The notes under the pieces are model-generated. The model worked only from the letters and a program-made list of their open reading frames with translations. It searched no databases and had not been told where the DNA came from. Shown here in pieces: positions 7,475 through 15,158 of a DNA stretch of 21,537 nucleotides. The stretch comes from Coriobacteriaceae bacterium. GTDB taxonomy: Bacteria > Actinomycetota > Coriobacteriia > Coriobacteriales > UBA8131. The position numbers were made by a program, and so were the translations under genes. The stretch lies in contig JAAYYH010000089.1 in NCBI GenBank assembly GCA_012515495.1, positions 1-21,537 of the forward strand, written 5' to 3'. Position 1 is the first letter of the stretch; the number at the start of each line of letters is the position of its first letter.

Positions 7475-7510
7475 CTCAAGGATCGCTCAAGGATTACCAG
7501 AATTGAGCGA
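7475..7510. promoter_or_regulatory. Operator-like half-site cluster upstream of the modA promoter
   Basis: CTCAAGGAT occurs at 7475-7483 and again at 7486-7494, exactly 11 bp apart. TCGCTCAA (7483-7490) is mirrored by TTGAGCGA (7503-7510), arms 20 bp apart centre to centre. Three CTCAA half-sites thus lie on one DNA face, ending 19 bp before the -35 box at 7530. It does not resemble the E. coli ModE site. Confidence 0.5.
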
Positions 7511-7529
7511 TGCGCTTGGATTTCTCAGA

Positions 7530-7558
7530 TTGACAAAGTCCGATAGTAATACTACCCT
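7530..7558 (+). promoter_or_regulatory. Candidate modA promoter
   Basis: A perfect TTGACA (7530-7535), a 17-bp spacer and TACCCT (7553-7558), a weak -10. The weak -10 plus upstream repeats would suit activator or repressor control. The predicted leader is ~75 nt. Confidence 0.45.
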
Positions 7559-7641
7559 GTATAAGGTTATTCACGAATAAGACTAATTATGAATCAGCAT
7601 ATAAGTACGCATACTAATCAGGCATGTACAAAGGAGCATCG

Positions 7642-8517
7642 ATGTTAAATAAGAAGAGGATCAAGCTATTGTTAGTGGCCTTATCAGCTATCGCGTTGAG
7701 TTTGATATTTTTTGGTTGCGGGGGGCAACAGTCAGAAAAAAAGGATGATACTGTCACACCGCTCACTTCGAAACCTGTAGCAGAGCAGGTAACATTACAG
7801 ATCTTCGCGGCGAATTCATTGGAAAAGGCACTTCCAGAAGTTCAGAAACTCTATATGGCCGAACACAAGAACGTCATTTTCTCAGATACTCAGTTCAAAG
7901 CTTCGGGCGATTTGGTTGAGCAACTGGGTGCCGGTGCTTCTGCTGATCTGCTGATCACCGCCTCCAAGGGAAGTATGGACACTGCAGCGAAGAATGGTTC
8001 GATTGATGAGGCGACGCGACTGGATATGTTCGGTAACGATTTAATAGTAGTACGCGCCAAAGGCAGCGATGTCAGATTCGGCTCACTTCAGGATGTGACT
8101 TCCGGCAGTATCGCAAAGATCGCAATTGGCGACGCGGCCACTGTACCGGCGGGACAATATGCCAATCAGGCTCTGAATTCGATTGGCCTGTATTCAGGTG
8201 AAACCGGTAAAGAGGGGCAGTACGCAGATACACTCAAAGGCAAGATCGTCTTGGCAGACAAAGTCGGCACTGCTGCGAATTATGTTGCCACCGGTGATTG
8301 CCAGATCGGCTTTGTCTACACCAGTGACCTCTACCGCTATGAAGGTATCGAGACCGCATACACCGTGCCATCAGACGCTCATAAGGCTATCGTATACCCC
8401 GGCGCAGTGGTTAAGGGCAGCACAGAGGCAGAAGTCGCACTGGATTTCCTTGATTTCTGTCGTACCAACCCAGAAGCGCAGAAGATTTGGTCGCAATTCG
8501 GTTTCGAGGTCTTATAG
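7642..8517 (+). CDS. modA: Molybdate ABC transporter, substrate-binding lipoprotein
   Basis: This encodes 291 residues from ATG 7642, chosen because AGGAG lies 5 bases upstream; an in-frame ATG at 7624 would add MYKGAS and overlap that site. The N-terminus is a lipoprotein signal (MLNKKRIKLLL, hydrophobic core, lipobox FFGC), so the mature protein is lipid-anchored outside the membrane. ModA motifs follow in order: FAANSLEKAL, SGDLVEQLGAGASADLLITAS, AIGDAATVPAGQYA, VATGDCQIGFVYTSD and VYPGAVVKGS. ModA captures molybdate (often tungstate) for import by ModBC. It is separated from modB by 148 bp containing a hairpin rather than directly coupled, as often seen when the binding protein is made in excess. 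Upstream lies a promoter with repeat cluster. Confidence 0.93.
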   Translation: MLNKKRIKLLLVALSAIALSLIFFGCGGQQSEKKDDTVTPLTSKPVAEQVTLQIFAANSLEKALPEVQKLYMAEHKNVIFSDTQFKASGDLVEQLGAGASADLLITASKGSMDTAAKNGSIDEATRLDMFGNDLIVVRAKGSDVRFGSLQDVTSGSIAKIAIGDAATVPAGQYANQALNSIGLYSGETGKEGQYADTLKGKIVLADKVGTAANYVATGDCQIGFVYTSDLYRYEGIETAYTVPSDAHKAIVYPGAVVKGSTEAEVALDFLDFCRTNPEAQKIWSQFGFEVL

Positions 8518-8614
8518 GGATATGGCTTTAAATCCTTGGGTCGCTCATTCGGACTTCTGGATTGCGCATAAAACGTCACGTCAGGTCTGTTAACTGCAAC
8601 AATACATTACAATG

Positions 8615-8646
8615 GGTAGGCGTGGTTCAATACAGCCGCACCTACC
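8615..8646 (+). other. Intercistronic hairpin between modA and modB
   Basis: GGTAGGCGTGGTT (8615-8627) pairs with AGCCGCACCTACC (8634-8646) over a 6-base loop: 12 base pairs including two G-U, with one C/A mismatch. It is followed by TTATTCCT rather than a clean T-run and ends 10 bases before the modB ribosome binding site TGAGG (8657-8661). It may stabilise modA mRNA, cause partial termination or influence modB translation. Confidence 0.65.
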
Positions 8647-8665
8647 TTATTCCTAATGAGGTTTC

Positions 8666-10225
8666 ATGTCCAAGCTGATAACTAAAGCACGGATAGCCAC
8701 AAGATCATCAGTAGTTTTCCTGACCCTCGCTTTGATCCTTGTCTCTGTGACTCCCGTCTTGGCACAAGATGGGATCTCGGTTTCGGCCGATGGCAGCTCA
8801 GCTAAGGCGGTAGATGCTCCGTTCGCTATCAGCGATTTCACGCGATTCAATACCGGCACTTCGAAAACTTATCAGGGAATCGATTATGGGTATCGTTTCC
8901 CCATGGTTGATGCCGACAGCTTCGCAGTGGTTGTCACGGCGGATACAGCGGTGGTCTTCGTGCCCCCAGCGGTAGCCGAGTCATCCTGGTTCAGGCCATC
9001 GCTACAATCTGAGACGCGTCTAATCGACGGGGGCGAGATGACAGCACTTATCTCGATGCTCTCAGCTCTCGACGCGGCGGTTTCCAATGGTGGCGTTGAA
9101 CTCTCTGCCGCAAAGCGACAGTTCATCCTCACAGACGAGACAGGATACCAGCTCAATGGGAGTCAGATCGAGAGGGCTGTCGAAGTTGAGCCTGGGCACT
9201 ACTACATCACTGTCAGACAGGTCGATATAACAAGGGATAAGGTTGTTGATGCGCAGACCGAGAGCGGTATACAGCTCGACAACCAGACGCAATCCCAAGT
9301 CGAGCCGCCGTCTGGCATCGACGTGCAGTTCGTGCTCTCAGGGCACTTGAAAGCTGCTTCGGAAGTTGCCATTGTACCTGCGGCCAGTGGATTTGGTGCC
9401 TTCCAGGACTTCTTGCATGGCATAGACTATCGTCCCTTTTGGGTTTCTCTGCGCACTTCGGCTGTGGCGATGGTCTTCGTCTTCGTCCTCGGTCTTTTAG
9501 CAGCGCATCTTTCACTGAAGATCAACAGTCGCCTCAAGGGTGTACTTGATTCACTTTTCACCATCCCGATGGTGTTGCCTCCCACAGTTTGTGGGTTTTT
9601 GCTTCTTGTACTGTTTGGGAACTCAACTGCGATTGGACGCTGGCTCATCGACCATGGAATATCTCTGGTTTTCAGCTGGCCAGCAGCTGTTCTGGCGGCG
9701 ATAGTAGTTTCCTTTCCGCTGATGTATCGCACTGCTCGTGGCGCTTTTGAGGCGCTCGATCCGGCGTTGCTCGATGCGGCACGTACTCTTGGTTGGAAGG
9801 AAAGCCGAATCTTCGCCAGGTTGATGCTGCCGCTTGCCTGGCCTTCGATAGCGGCTGGCACTGTGCTGGCGTTCGCGCGGGCCATGGGGGAGTTTGGCGC
9901 CACGCTCTTTGTAGCCGGCAATTACGCTGGCGTCACGCAGACCATGCCTATAGCAATCTATTTCCAGTGGATGGGCGGGCATTCAGACATTGCCACTTTC
10001 TGGGTCTTCGTGGTGATAGTGATCTCCTTTGTGGTGATACTGTTCATCAATTGGTATGCTTCCCATACGCAGCGCTTTCGCCAAGGTGGCGCCGATCTAG
10101 CAGATGAGTCGCCTCTGCTTCCCGGTGTTAAAGGTACTCCCGTATCGGTGGCTGCAGGGAAACCCGAAAAGACGAAGGCAGGCAATGATACCGCTGGAAA
10201 GACGAAGGCAGGAAGACGCCGATGA
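8666..10225 (+). CDS. modB: Molybdate ABC transporter permease with extra N-terminal extracytoplasmic domain
   Basis: This encodes 519 residues, more than twice the usual ModB (~225). Residues 1-33 form a signal peptide or first membrane helix ending VLAQ. Residues about 34-250 are a hydrophilic, non-membrane region I do not recognise. Residues about 254-470 are a standard ModB permease with about five helices, including FTIPMVLPPTVCGFLLL and the EAA loop LDPALLDAARTLGWKESR (about 364-381), then ARAMGEFGATLFVAGN. The tail (471-519) is charged and repeats KTKAG, encoded by a 15-bp direct repeat at 10168 and 10198. The start ATG follows TGAGG by 4 bases. Its last 4 bases overlap the modC start (ATGA), showing translational coupling. 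The permease assignment is firm; the role of the extra domain is open, perhaps docking or sensing of ModA. Confidence 0.92.
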   Translation: MSKLITKARIATRSSVVFLTLALILVSVTPVLAQDGISVSADGSSAKAVDAPFAISDFTRFNTGTSKTYQGIDYGYRFPMVDADSFAVVVTADTAVVFVPPAVAESSWFRPSLQSETRLIDGGEMTALISMLSALDAAVSNGGVELSAAKRQFILTDETGYQLNGSQIERAVEVEPGHYYITVRQVDITRDKVVDAQTESGIQLDNQTQSQVEPPSGIDVQFVLSGHLKAASEVAIVPAASGFGAFQDFLHGIDYRPFWVSLRTSAVAMVFVFVLGLLAAHLSLKINSRLKGVLDSLFTIPMVLPPTVCGFLLLVLFGNSTAIGRWLIDHGISLVFSWPAAVLAAIVVSFPLMYRTARGAFEALDPALLDAARTLGWKESRIFARLMLPLAWPSIAAGTVLAFARAMGEFGATLFVAGNYAGVTQTMPIAIYFQWMGGHSDIATFWVFVVIVISFVVILFINWYASHTQRFRQGGADLADESPLLPGVKGTPVSVAAGKPEKTKAGNDTAGKTKAGRRR

Positions 10226-11334
10226 GCCTCCTTGTAGATGTCAAGAAACGCTTCCCAAACTTCGATCTTGAGGTTGATTTCGAGGCTGGGAATGAGACGC
10301 TGGGCTTTCTTGGGGCTTCGGGTAGTGGTAAAAGCCTGACACTGCGTTGTATCGCTGGGTTGGAGACTCCCGATGAAGGGGTGATCATCGTCGAGGGTAT
10401 GACATTCTTCGATTCGAAGAAAGGTATCAATCTCAGTCCTCAACAACGCAAGACAGCTCTGCTATTCCAAAACTACATGCTTTTCCCCAATCTCACCGTT
10501 GCCGAGAACATCGCCGCAGGTATTCCTCTTGCTACCCCAAAAGACGTAGTGCACGACTTGGTAGAGAAGCAGCTGATCCTCTTTGGATTGCAGGGCTTTG
10601 GAAAGCGCTATCCCATCAGGTTGAGCGGCGGCCAGCAACAGCGAGTGGCGTTGGCGCGGATGCTTGCCGCCACACCGAAAATATTGATGCTGGATGAGCC
10701 GTTCTCTGCGCTGGATTCGCACCTGAAATCTGCGCTTGAGCAGGATATGTTGGATTTGTTCGAACGTTTCGACGGTTCGATACTATATGTCTCGCATGAT
10801 ATCGACGAGGCTTTCCACTTCTGTGACCGCATAGCCGTAATCGACCATGGCAGCCTTAAGGAGTTGGCTGCAACCAAAGATATCCTTTCATCGCCGAGCA
10901 CTTTGGCTACGCTCAAGGTCTCGGGTGTCAAGAATATCTCGCCCGCCCGTCGAATCTCAGAGCGTCAGGTCGAGGCAACCGCCTGGGGACTGACGTTGTT
11001 TTGTCAGCGTGAGGTGCCCGCGGATGTTGCTTACATCGGTGTTCGGGCCTCGTATCTGCGTAGAGCTAACGGGGAGGACCATAACGTTTTCGATATGCAG
11101 GTGTACAGATCAAGCGATTCCCGCTTTGAGCGAACAGTGATGCTGAGTCCTGTTCTTGAGAGTCCCGATAATGGGACGTGGTCTTCTGGAGGGAATCGCG
11201 AGAGCAAGCCATCTTTGGCACGGATCCAATGGAAGGTCGACAAGTTGGCTGTCTCTGAAGCTGGCCTCCCCGTCAAGGGAGATGTCGTTCGTCTGTTCAT
11301 TCCACCAGAGCATATCTATCTGGTGACGCGCTGA
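10222..11334 (+). CDS. modC: Molybdate ABC transporter ATP-binding protein
   Basis: This encodes 370 residues. The ATPase domain spans about 1-230: Walker A GASGSGKS (31-38), Q-loop LLFQNYMLFPNLTV (about 80-93), signature LSGGQQQ (134-140), Walker B ILMLDEP (154-160), D-loop SALD and switch H192 in YVSHDIDEAF. The region after ~235 is a poorly conserved regulatory half with a TOBE/Mop-like look (ADVAYIGVRASYLR and a final VVRLFIPPEHIYLV), as expected of ModC. The start overlaps the modB stop in ATGA, with GGAAG upstream. It powers import of molybdate by ModB. Its stop is 4 bp from the stop of the convergent mog gene, and no clear terminator lies between them. Confidence 0.94.
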   Translation: MSLLVDVKKRFPNFDLEVDFEAGNETLGFLGASGSGKSLTLRCIAGLETPDEGVIIVEGMTFFDSKKGINLSPQQRKTALLFQNYMLFPNLTVAENIAAGIPLATPKDVVHDLVEKQLILFGLQGFGKRYPIRLSGGQQQRVALARMLAATPKILMLDEPFSALDSHLKSALEQDMLDLFERFDGSILYVSHDIDEAFHFCDRIAVIDHGSLKELAATKDILSSPSTLATLKVSGVKNISPARRISERQVEATAWGLTLFCQREVPADVAYIGVRASYLRRANGEDHNVFDMQVYRSSDSRFERTVMLSPVLESPDNGTWSSGGNRESKPSLARIQWKVDKLAVSEAGLPVKGDVVRLFIPPEHIYLVTR

Positions 11335-11338
11335 ATCG

Positions 11339-11809
11339 TCAGTGGCCGCCACCGGCAGTCATCAGCACGGCGTGTTCGAATTGGTCGCAGACCGCATCAA
11401 AACATTCGCTGGCTGCCTTTGTGCTACCAGGTAGATTGACCACCAATGTTGTATCACGTTGCATGCAGACAGCACGGGAGAGCATGGCTCGGCCAGTAAT
11501 CTGGAATGAAACAGCGCGCATGGCCTCAGCGATGCCGGGAACATTGCGATCGCAGACATCGGCAGTAGCTTCAGGAGTAACGTCGGCACGTGACAGACCG
11601 CTGCCGCCGCAAGTAAGGACGATGTCCGCTCCTGCATCAGCACAGGCGACAATCGCCTCAGAAATCCTCTTACGGTTGTCGGGAACCACCTCGTGACTGA
11701 CGACAACCCATCCTCGGTCTTGGATGCGGCTCGCAAGGGTGGCACCCGCTTGATCTTCGGCCAGGGTCCGTGTGCTAGAGCAGGTGATGATGGCGATTTC
11801 CAACTGCAT
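11339..11809 (-). CDS. mog: Molybdopterin adenylyltransferase, MogA/MoaB family
   Basis: This encodes 156 residues, normal for the MogA/MoaB fold. The key motif LTCGGSGLSRADVTPEAT (about 65-82) matches the family TTGGTG...RDVTPEA, with Ser replacing Thr in the loop; LVVNLPGSTKAASECFD (about 122-138) matches the LPGSPKA motif. The enzyme adenylylates molybdopterin with ATP, preparing it for metal insertion by MoeA. The call cannot separate MogA from MoaB by sequence alone. It is the last gene of the minus-strand moeA-moaA-moaC-mog cluster, 115 bp after moaC; the gap holds a short CCCG..CGGG hairpin (11889-11907) without a T-run. ATG 11809 has only a weak GAGA-type ribosome binding site. Confidence 0.88.
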   Translation of the reverse strand: MQLEIAIITCSSTRTLAEDQAGATLASRIQDRGWVVVSHEVVPDNRKRISEAIVACADAGADIVLTCGGSGLSRADVTPEATADVCDRNVPGIAEAMRAVSFQITGRAMLSRAVCMQRDTTLVVNLPGSTKAASECFDAVCDQFEHAVLMTAGGGH

Positions 11810-11924
11810 ATCAATCTCTTTTCGTCTTTGTGGGCATCACCGTTGAAACGCGATGATCCGAAGTAGCTTGGACGTTTTTAACGATCGACCCGACTGCGGT
11901 CAGCGGGCGTAAAGGTTTTCGTTG

Positions 11925-12431
11925 TTAGTCGCGCTGCCAAAGCCCGGATTTTCCACCCTCTTTGCGCATCAAGCGTATTCCCTCGATCTCCATACCGCGA
12001 TCGACAGCCTTGCACATATCGTAGATGGTCAGGCACGCCACGGATACAGCCGTCAATGCCTCCATCTCGATGCCTGTCTTTCCCGTCACCCTCAATGTTG
12101 CTGTCACGGCGATTCCCACGCGATCATCATCGCGTTGACCCGTTAAGACCGGTTCAAGTTCTACGGCCGAACTGGTGATATTCAGTGGATGGCAGAGGGG
12201 AATCAATGACGAGGTCTGCTTGCTACCCATGATACCTGCCACTCGAGCAGTAGCCAGCACGTCGCCTTTAGCTGCTATGCCATCGACGATCATCGCCAGC
12301 GTATCCGGATGCATCGAGATGAAGCCCTCGGCAATCGCTGTGCGCTCAGTGTCATCTTTGGCACCAACATCGACCATCCGTGCCTGGCCCTTAGAATCGA
12401 GATGGGTCAATTGCCCGCCTTCAAACTGCAT
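11925..12431 (-). CDS. moaC: Cyclic pyranopterin monophosphate synthase accessory enzyme MoaC
   Basis: This encodes 168 residues, typical for MoaC. It starts MQFEGGQLTHLDSKGQARMVDVG. It carries the active-site lysine region AAKGDVLATARVAGIMGSKQT (around K55), LCHPL (79-83), TGKTGIEMEALTAVSVA and YDMCKAVD (137-144, the second catalytic lysine), and ends with KSG. Together with MoaA it converts GTP to cyclic pyranopterin monophosphate, the first step of molybdenum cofactor synthesis. The ATG lies 5 bp after the moaA stop. Its ribosome binding site GGAGG (12445-12441) is formed by the last two glycine codons of moaA, so translation is probably coupled. Confidence 0.97.
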   Translation of the reverse strand: MQFEGGQLTHLDSKGQARMVDVGAKDDTERTAIAEGFISMHPDTLAMIVDGIAAKGDVLATARVAGIMGSKQTSSLIPLCHPLNITSSAVELEPVLTGQRDDDRVGIAVTATLRVTGKTGIEMEALTAVSVACLTIYDMCKAVDRGMEIEGIRLMRKEGGKSGLWQRD

Positions 12432-12436
12432 GGATT

Positions 12437-13444
12437 CTATCCTCCGATCTGAGACATCAATCGTTCAGTACCTACACGATGATGATGGGAATCTGGTTTG
12501 GCCTTCAAGGCTCTTCTCAGAGTCTCTTGAACGGAGGCATCATCACCAGCGCGCAGCGCGGTTCTCAAGTCGTACTCAAGGTCGCTGAACAGACAGGGGC
12601 GCAACTGTCCCTCCGCCGTGACCCTGAGTCGGTTGCATTCGGAGCAGAAATGGCGGGAGAGTGCCGAGATGAAACCGACGGTGCCTTTGGCGCCATCGAA
12701 TTGATAGTACTGTGCCGGTCCCCAACCCTGAGGGGATTTTGTCTTGGCTATAGGCAAAAGCGGACCAATCCCGTCGGCGATAGCCAGTGCGTTGAGCATT
12801 GATACAAGCTCGTCATTGGGTATGGTGTCGGCTTCGGTCCAGCCTGTGCCCCCGCTCCCGCACGAGTCCCCAACTGGCATATACTCAATGAAGCGTACGT
12901 GCAAGGGTCGGTCGAAGGACAGCTTCGCAAACGTCAGCAGATCCTGATTCAGACTGCGTACCACTACGGCGTTGATCTTCACGGGATTGAAGCCAACGGC
13001 CAAGTCCGCCTCGATACCTGCGAAGACATCCTCGATCTTCCCTCTGCGCGTGATGTAGGTGAACTGCTCGGGATCGAGGGTGTCCAATGAGATGTTGACT
13101 CTCTGCAGCCCAGCCTGCTTCAGTTGCTCCGCCATCTGCGGCAATAGCAAGCCATTAGTGGTCATAGCCACCGATTCTATTCCCGCTGTCTTCACCACTG
13201 AGCGTACCAGATCGACGATACCCAGACGGACCAACGGTTCGCCACCAGTGAGGCGGATGCGGCTGAATCCTTCGGCCGCGGCAATCCTCACCAGTCGTTC
13301 GATTTCCTCAATGGTGAGGATGGAATCGTGGGGTTTCCAAGTCACTCCATCTTCAGGCATACAGTATAGACAGCGTAGATTGCAGCGATCGGTGACAGAT
13401 ATCCTTAGATAGTCTATCTCGCGACCGTGATTATCCTTGCTCAC
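12437..13444 (-). CDS. moaA: GTP 3',8-cyclase MoaA (radical SAM)
   Basis: This encodes 335 residues from GTG 13444, which overlaps the moeA stop (GTGA) and follows GGAAGG. The frame is open 20 codons further upstream, but that is the other-frame shadow of moeA. The radical SAM cluster is C21, C25, C28 in DRCNLRCLYCMP, with GGEP at 67-70. The second 4Fe-4S site is C267, C270, C284 in HFCSECNRLRVTAEGQLRPCLF. The C-terminal Gly-Gly, needed for activity in characterised MoaA proteins, is present at 334-335. MoaA makes 3',8-cyclo-GTP, which MoaC rearranges. It lies between moeA (4-bp overlap) and moaC (5-bp gap). Confidence 0.97.
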   Translation of the reverse strand: MSKDNHGREIDYLRISVTDRCNLRCLYCMPEDGVTWKPHDSILTIEEIERLVRIAAAEGFSRIRLTGGEPLVRLGIVDLVRSVVKTAGIESVAMTTNGLLLPQMAEQLKQAGLQRVNISLDTLDPEQFTYITRRGKIEDVFAGIEADLAVGFNPVKINAVVVRSLNQDLLTFAKLSFDRPLHVRFIEYMPVGDSCGSGGTGWTEADTIPNDELVSMLNALAIADGIGPLLPIAKTKSPQGWGPAQYYQFDGAKGTVGFISALSRHFCSECNRLRVTAEGQLRPCLFSDLEYDLRTALRAGDDASVQETLRRALKAKPDSHHHRVGTERLMSQIGG

Positions 13445-14724
13445 AGGACCACACCTTCCTGGATATCCAGACGGATGCAATCGACCTCGGTGCCCGGAGG
13501 GCATGGTTCTAAACCCTCTGGGATCACGAGCAGGCAGTTGCCGCGATTCAGGGCGTTGAACAGCGCTGACGATTGGTTCTTCTCTGGAGTGACGATGAGA
13601 CGTTGTTCGTTGTCACGATCAACCCGAGCCCGTAAGTAGAAACGCCGAGCGTCAGCCTTTTTGCGGACTTCCGAAGTCAAAGTGGCTCGCATTACCGGTC
13701 GCCTGAGGTTGGGTAGACCTTGCATCTTAAGCAGGGCTGGTCGTATCAAGATCTCGAATCCAACCATCGCCGCGGCAGGATTTCCCGGCAGACCGAAGAC
13801 GGGTGTGCCAGCAATGATACCGAATGTCTGAGCCTTGCCGGGACGCATATTGACTGTATTGAAGAACAAAGTGCCCAGCTCACGCACGACGGATGTGACG
13901 TAGTCGAAGTCACCTTCGGCCGCGCCACCGCTGGTGATGACGAAATCGAATGAGTTAGCAGCGTACCCCAGCACCTCGACGAGTGCGTCACGGTCATCGG
14001 ATATCGCCGGCAGTACTGTGACTTCGGCTCCGGCGTCTATCGCCGCCGCGGCTAGCGAATAACTATTGGAATTGCGAATCTGCCCCGGGCCGGGAATCTG
14101 ATCGACATCGACCAGTTCGTCACCGGTCGAAGTGATCGCTACTCGGGGACGACGGTAGACGGCTATATCTGCGTTGCCTGTCGCTGCGAGAAGGCCGGTA
14201 CCGGCTGTCGAGATGCGCTCTCCCCGATGGAGAAGGACATCGCCCTTCATTGCTTCTTCGCCTCGAGGCCTGATATGGTCATTGAATTTAGGCATCTTGG
14301 TGAAAACCGCATAGGTACCACTCGGGTGCTCTGCCGATTCGCCCTCAACAATGACATCTTCAATCTTGACAATAGTATCTGTGGAATTGGGGACAGGAGC
14401 TCCAGTCATGATCCGCAGTGCCTGACCGGATGCTATCGCTCCCTGATAAACAGAACCAGCACCCAAAATGCCGACGATCTCCAACTTGAGCGGATTGTCC
14501 TCAGTCACGTCTTGGAAATCTGAGAAATGAACCGCGAAACCATCCATGGCTGTACTGTCGAATGAGGCGATATCGATATCGCTGACGATATTCTCTGCAA
14601 GTACGCGTCCCACGCAAGCGGTGATTGTGACTTTCTCGGCAGGAACAACCGTTACCTGACTTAGGATCGCCTCTCTTGCATCTTCAACATCAATCATCTC
14701 GGTTGTGGTATATCGTTCAGTCAT
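13441..14724 (-). CDS. moeA: Molybdopterin molybdenumtransferase MoeA
   Basis: This encodes 427 residues from ATG 14724, preceded by AAAAGGAG. Motifs in order are DSTAMDGFAV (about 56-65), LRIMTGAPVPNSTDTIVKIE, IRPRGEEAMKGD, VAITSTGDELV, SGGAAEGDFDYV (canonical SGGVSVGDYD), MRPGKAQTFG and FGLPGNPAAAMVGFE, then the C-terminal beta domain. MoeA inserts molybdate into adenylylated molybdopterin at low molybdate. It is the first gene of the minus-strand cofactor operon, and its TGA overlaps the moaA GTG. A second in-frame ATG at 14820 also has an excellent site (GGAGG); using it would add 32 residues that do not resemble MoeA, so 14724 is preferred. Confidence 0.95.
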   Translation of the reverse strand: MTERYTTTEMIDVEDAREAILSQVTVVPAEKVTITACVGRVLAENIVSDIDIASFDSTAMDGFAVHFSDFQDVTEDNPLKLEIVGILGAGSVYQGAIASGQALRIMTGAPVPNSTDTIVKIEDVIVEGESAEHPSGTYAVFTKMPKFNDHIRPRGEEAMKGDVLLHRGERISTAGTGLLAATGNADIAVYRRPRVAITSTGDELVDVDQIPGPGQIRNSNSYSLAAAAIDAGAEVTVLPAISDDRDALVEVLGYAANSFDFVITSGGAAEGDFDYVTSVVRELGTLFFNTVNMRPGKAQTFGIIAGTPVFGLPGNPAAAMVGFEILIRPALLKMQGLPNLRRPVMRATLTSEVRKKADARRFYLRARVDRDNEQRLIVTPEKNQSSALFNALNRGNCLLVIPEGLEPCPPGTEVDCIRLDIQEGVVL

Positions 14725-15158
14725 TACGCTCCTTTTCATGAAGAACATATGCTTGCGCCGCTTTCTTGCATCAAGCGTCTGCGTCCCGTGCCCAGTAAAA
14801 CCGTTTGAGCGACAAGACATTATCCTCCATTTAAGAGAAAAAACCAACCTAGAGCGCAGAGCGGACCATGCTCGATCGGCTTTGAGTTGAGATTCGATTC
14901 CTCCTGTTACAGCTCAAGACGAAGACCGAATCCCAGACGATTCCTTTATGCGGTCTTCTGGTAGCGCCCTGTCTGCCATCGGCCAAGAGGCGAACGGAAC
15001 GAATAGTCTAAACTCTGCCGTCTGCCGTAATGTTGGGCTCTCGTACACGGAAGCATGCCGCTTTTTTGCGCTATCCGTGATAGCTTAATTCCGGACAAAT
15101 CATCAGGTGGACTATAAGGGGCGACTTTTTTTATATGAAGCTTTTGGGCGGGCAGTAA
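14725..15158. other. Divergent intergenic region between moeA and the EFR1-type gene
   Basis: These 434 bp hold no credible gene. On the minus strand is a second well-formed ribosome binding site and ATG in the moeA frame (14820). The only clear symmetry is GCTATC-CGT-GATAGC at 15070-15084; TATAAG at 15113-15118 could be a -10 for the right-hand gene but lacks a good -35. A molybdenum cofactor riboswitch might be expected here; I could not recognise one. Confidence 0.5.
15070..15084. promoter_or_regulatory. 15-bp perfect dyad upstream of the EFR1-type gene
   Basis: GCTATC and GATAGC are exact inverted copies around CGT, ~30 bp before a TATAAG -10-like box. It could be an operator or a short hairpin. 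Confidence 0.4.

Larger units (their letters stand above)
7147..7641. other. Repeat-rich non-coding region upstream of modA
   Basis: These ~495 bp have no credible gene; the only frame, 7260-7451 on the minus strand, lacks a ribosome binding site and family features. The region is AT-richer than its neighbours. It holds three copies of a 16-bp element at 7176, 7225 and (inverted) 7343, several TGCA-centred palindromes (7241-7255, 7306-7313), CTAGCAT twice (7254, 7283), a GGGCT/AGCCC hairpin (7462-7475), a CTCAAGGAT operator-like cluster (7475-7510) and a promoter (7530-7558). It could be regulation for the mod genes, a small RNA locus or the remnant of a small mobile element. Confidence 0.6.

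Noticed and set aside
14725..15158. Possible molybdenum cofactor riboswitch upstream of moeA
   Set aside because: Looked for because of the gene content, but I could not identify a conserved fold by eye; a covariance-model search would decide.
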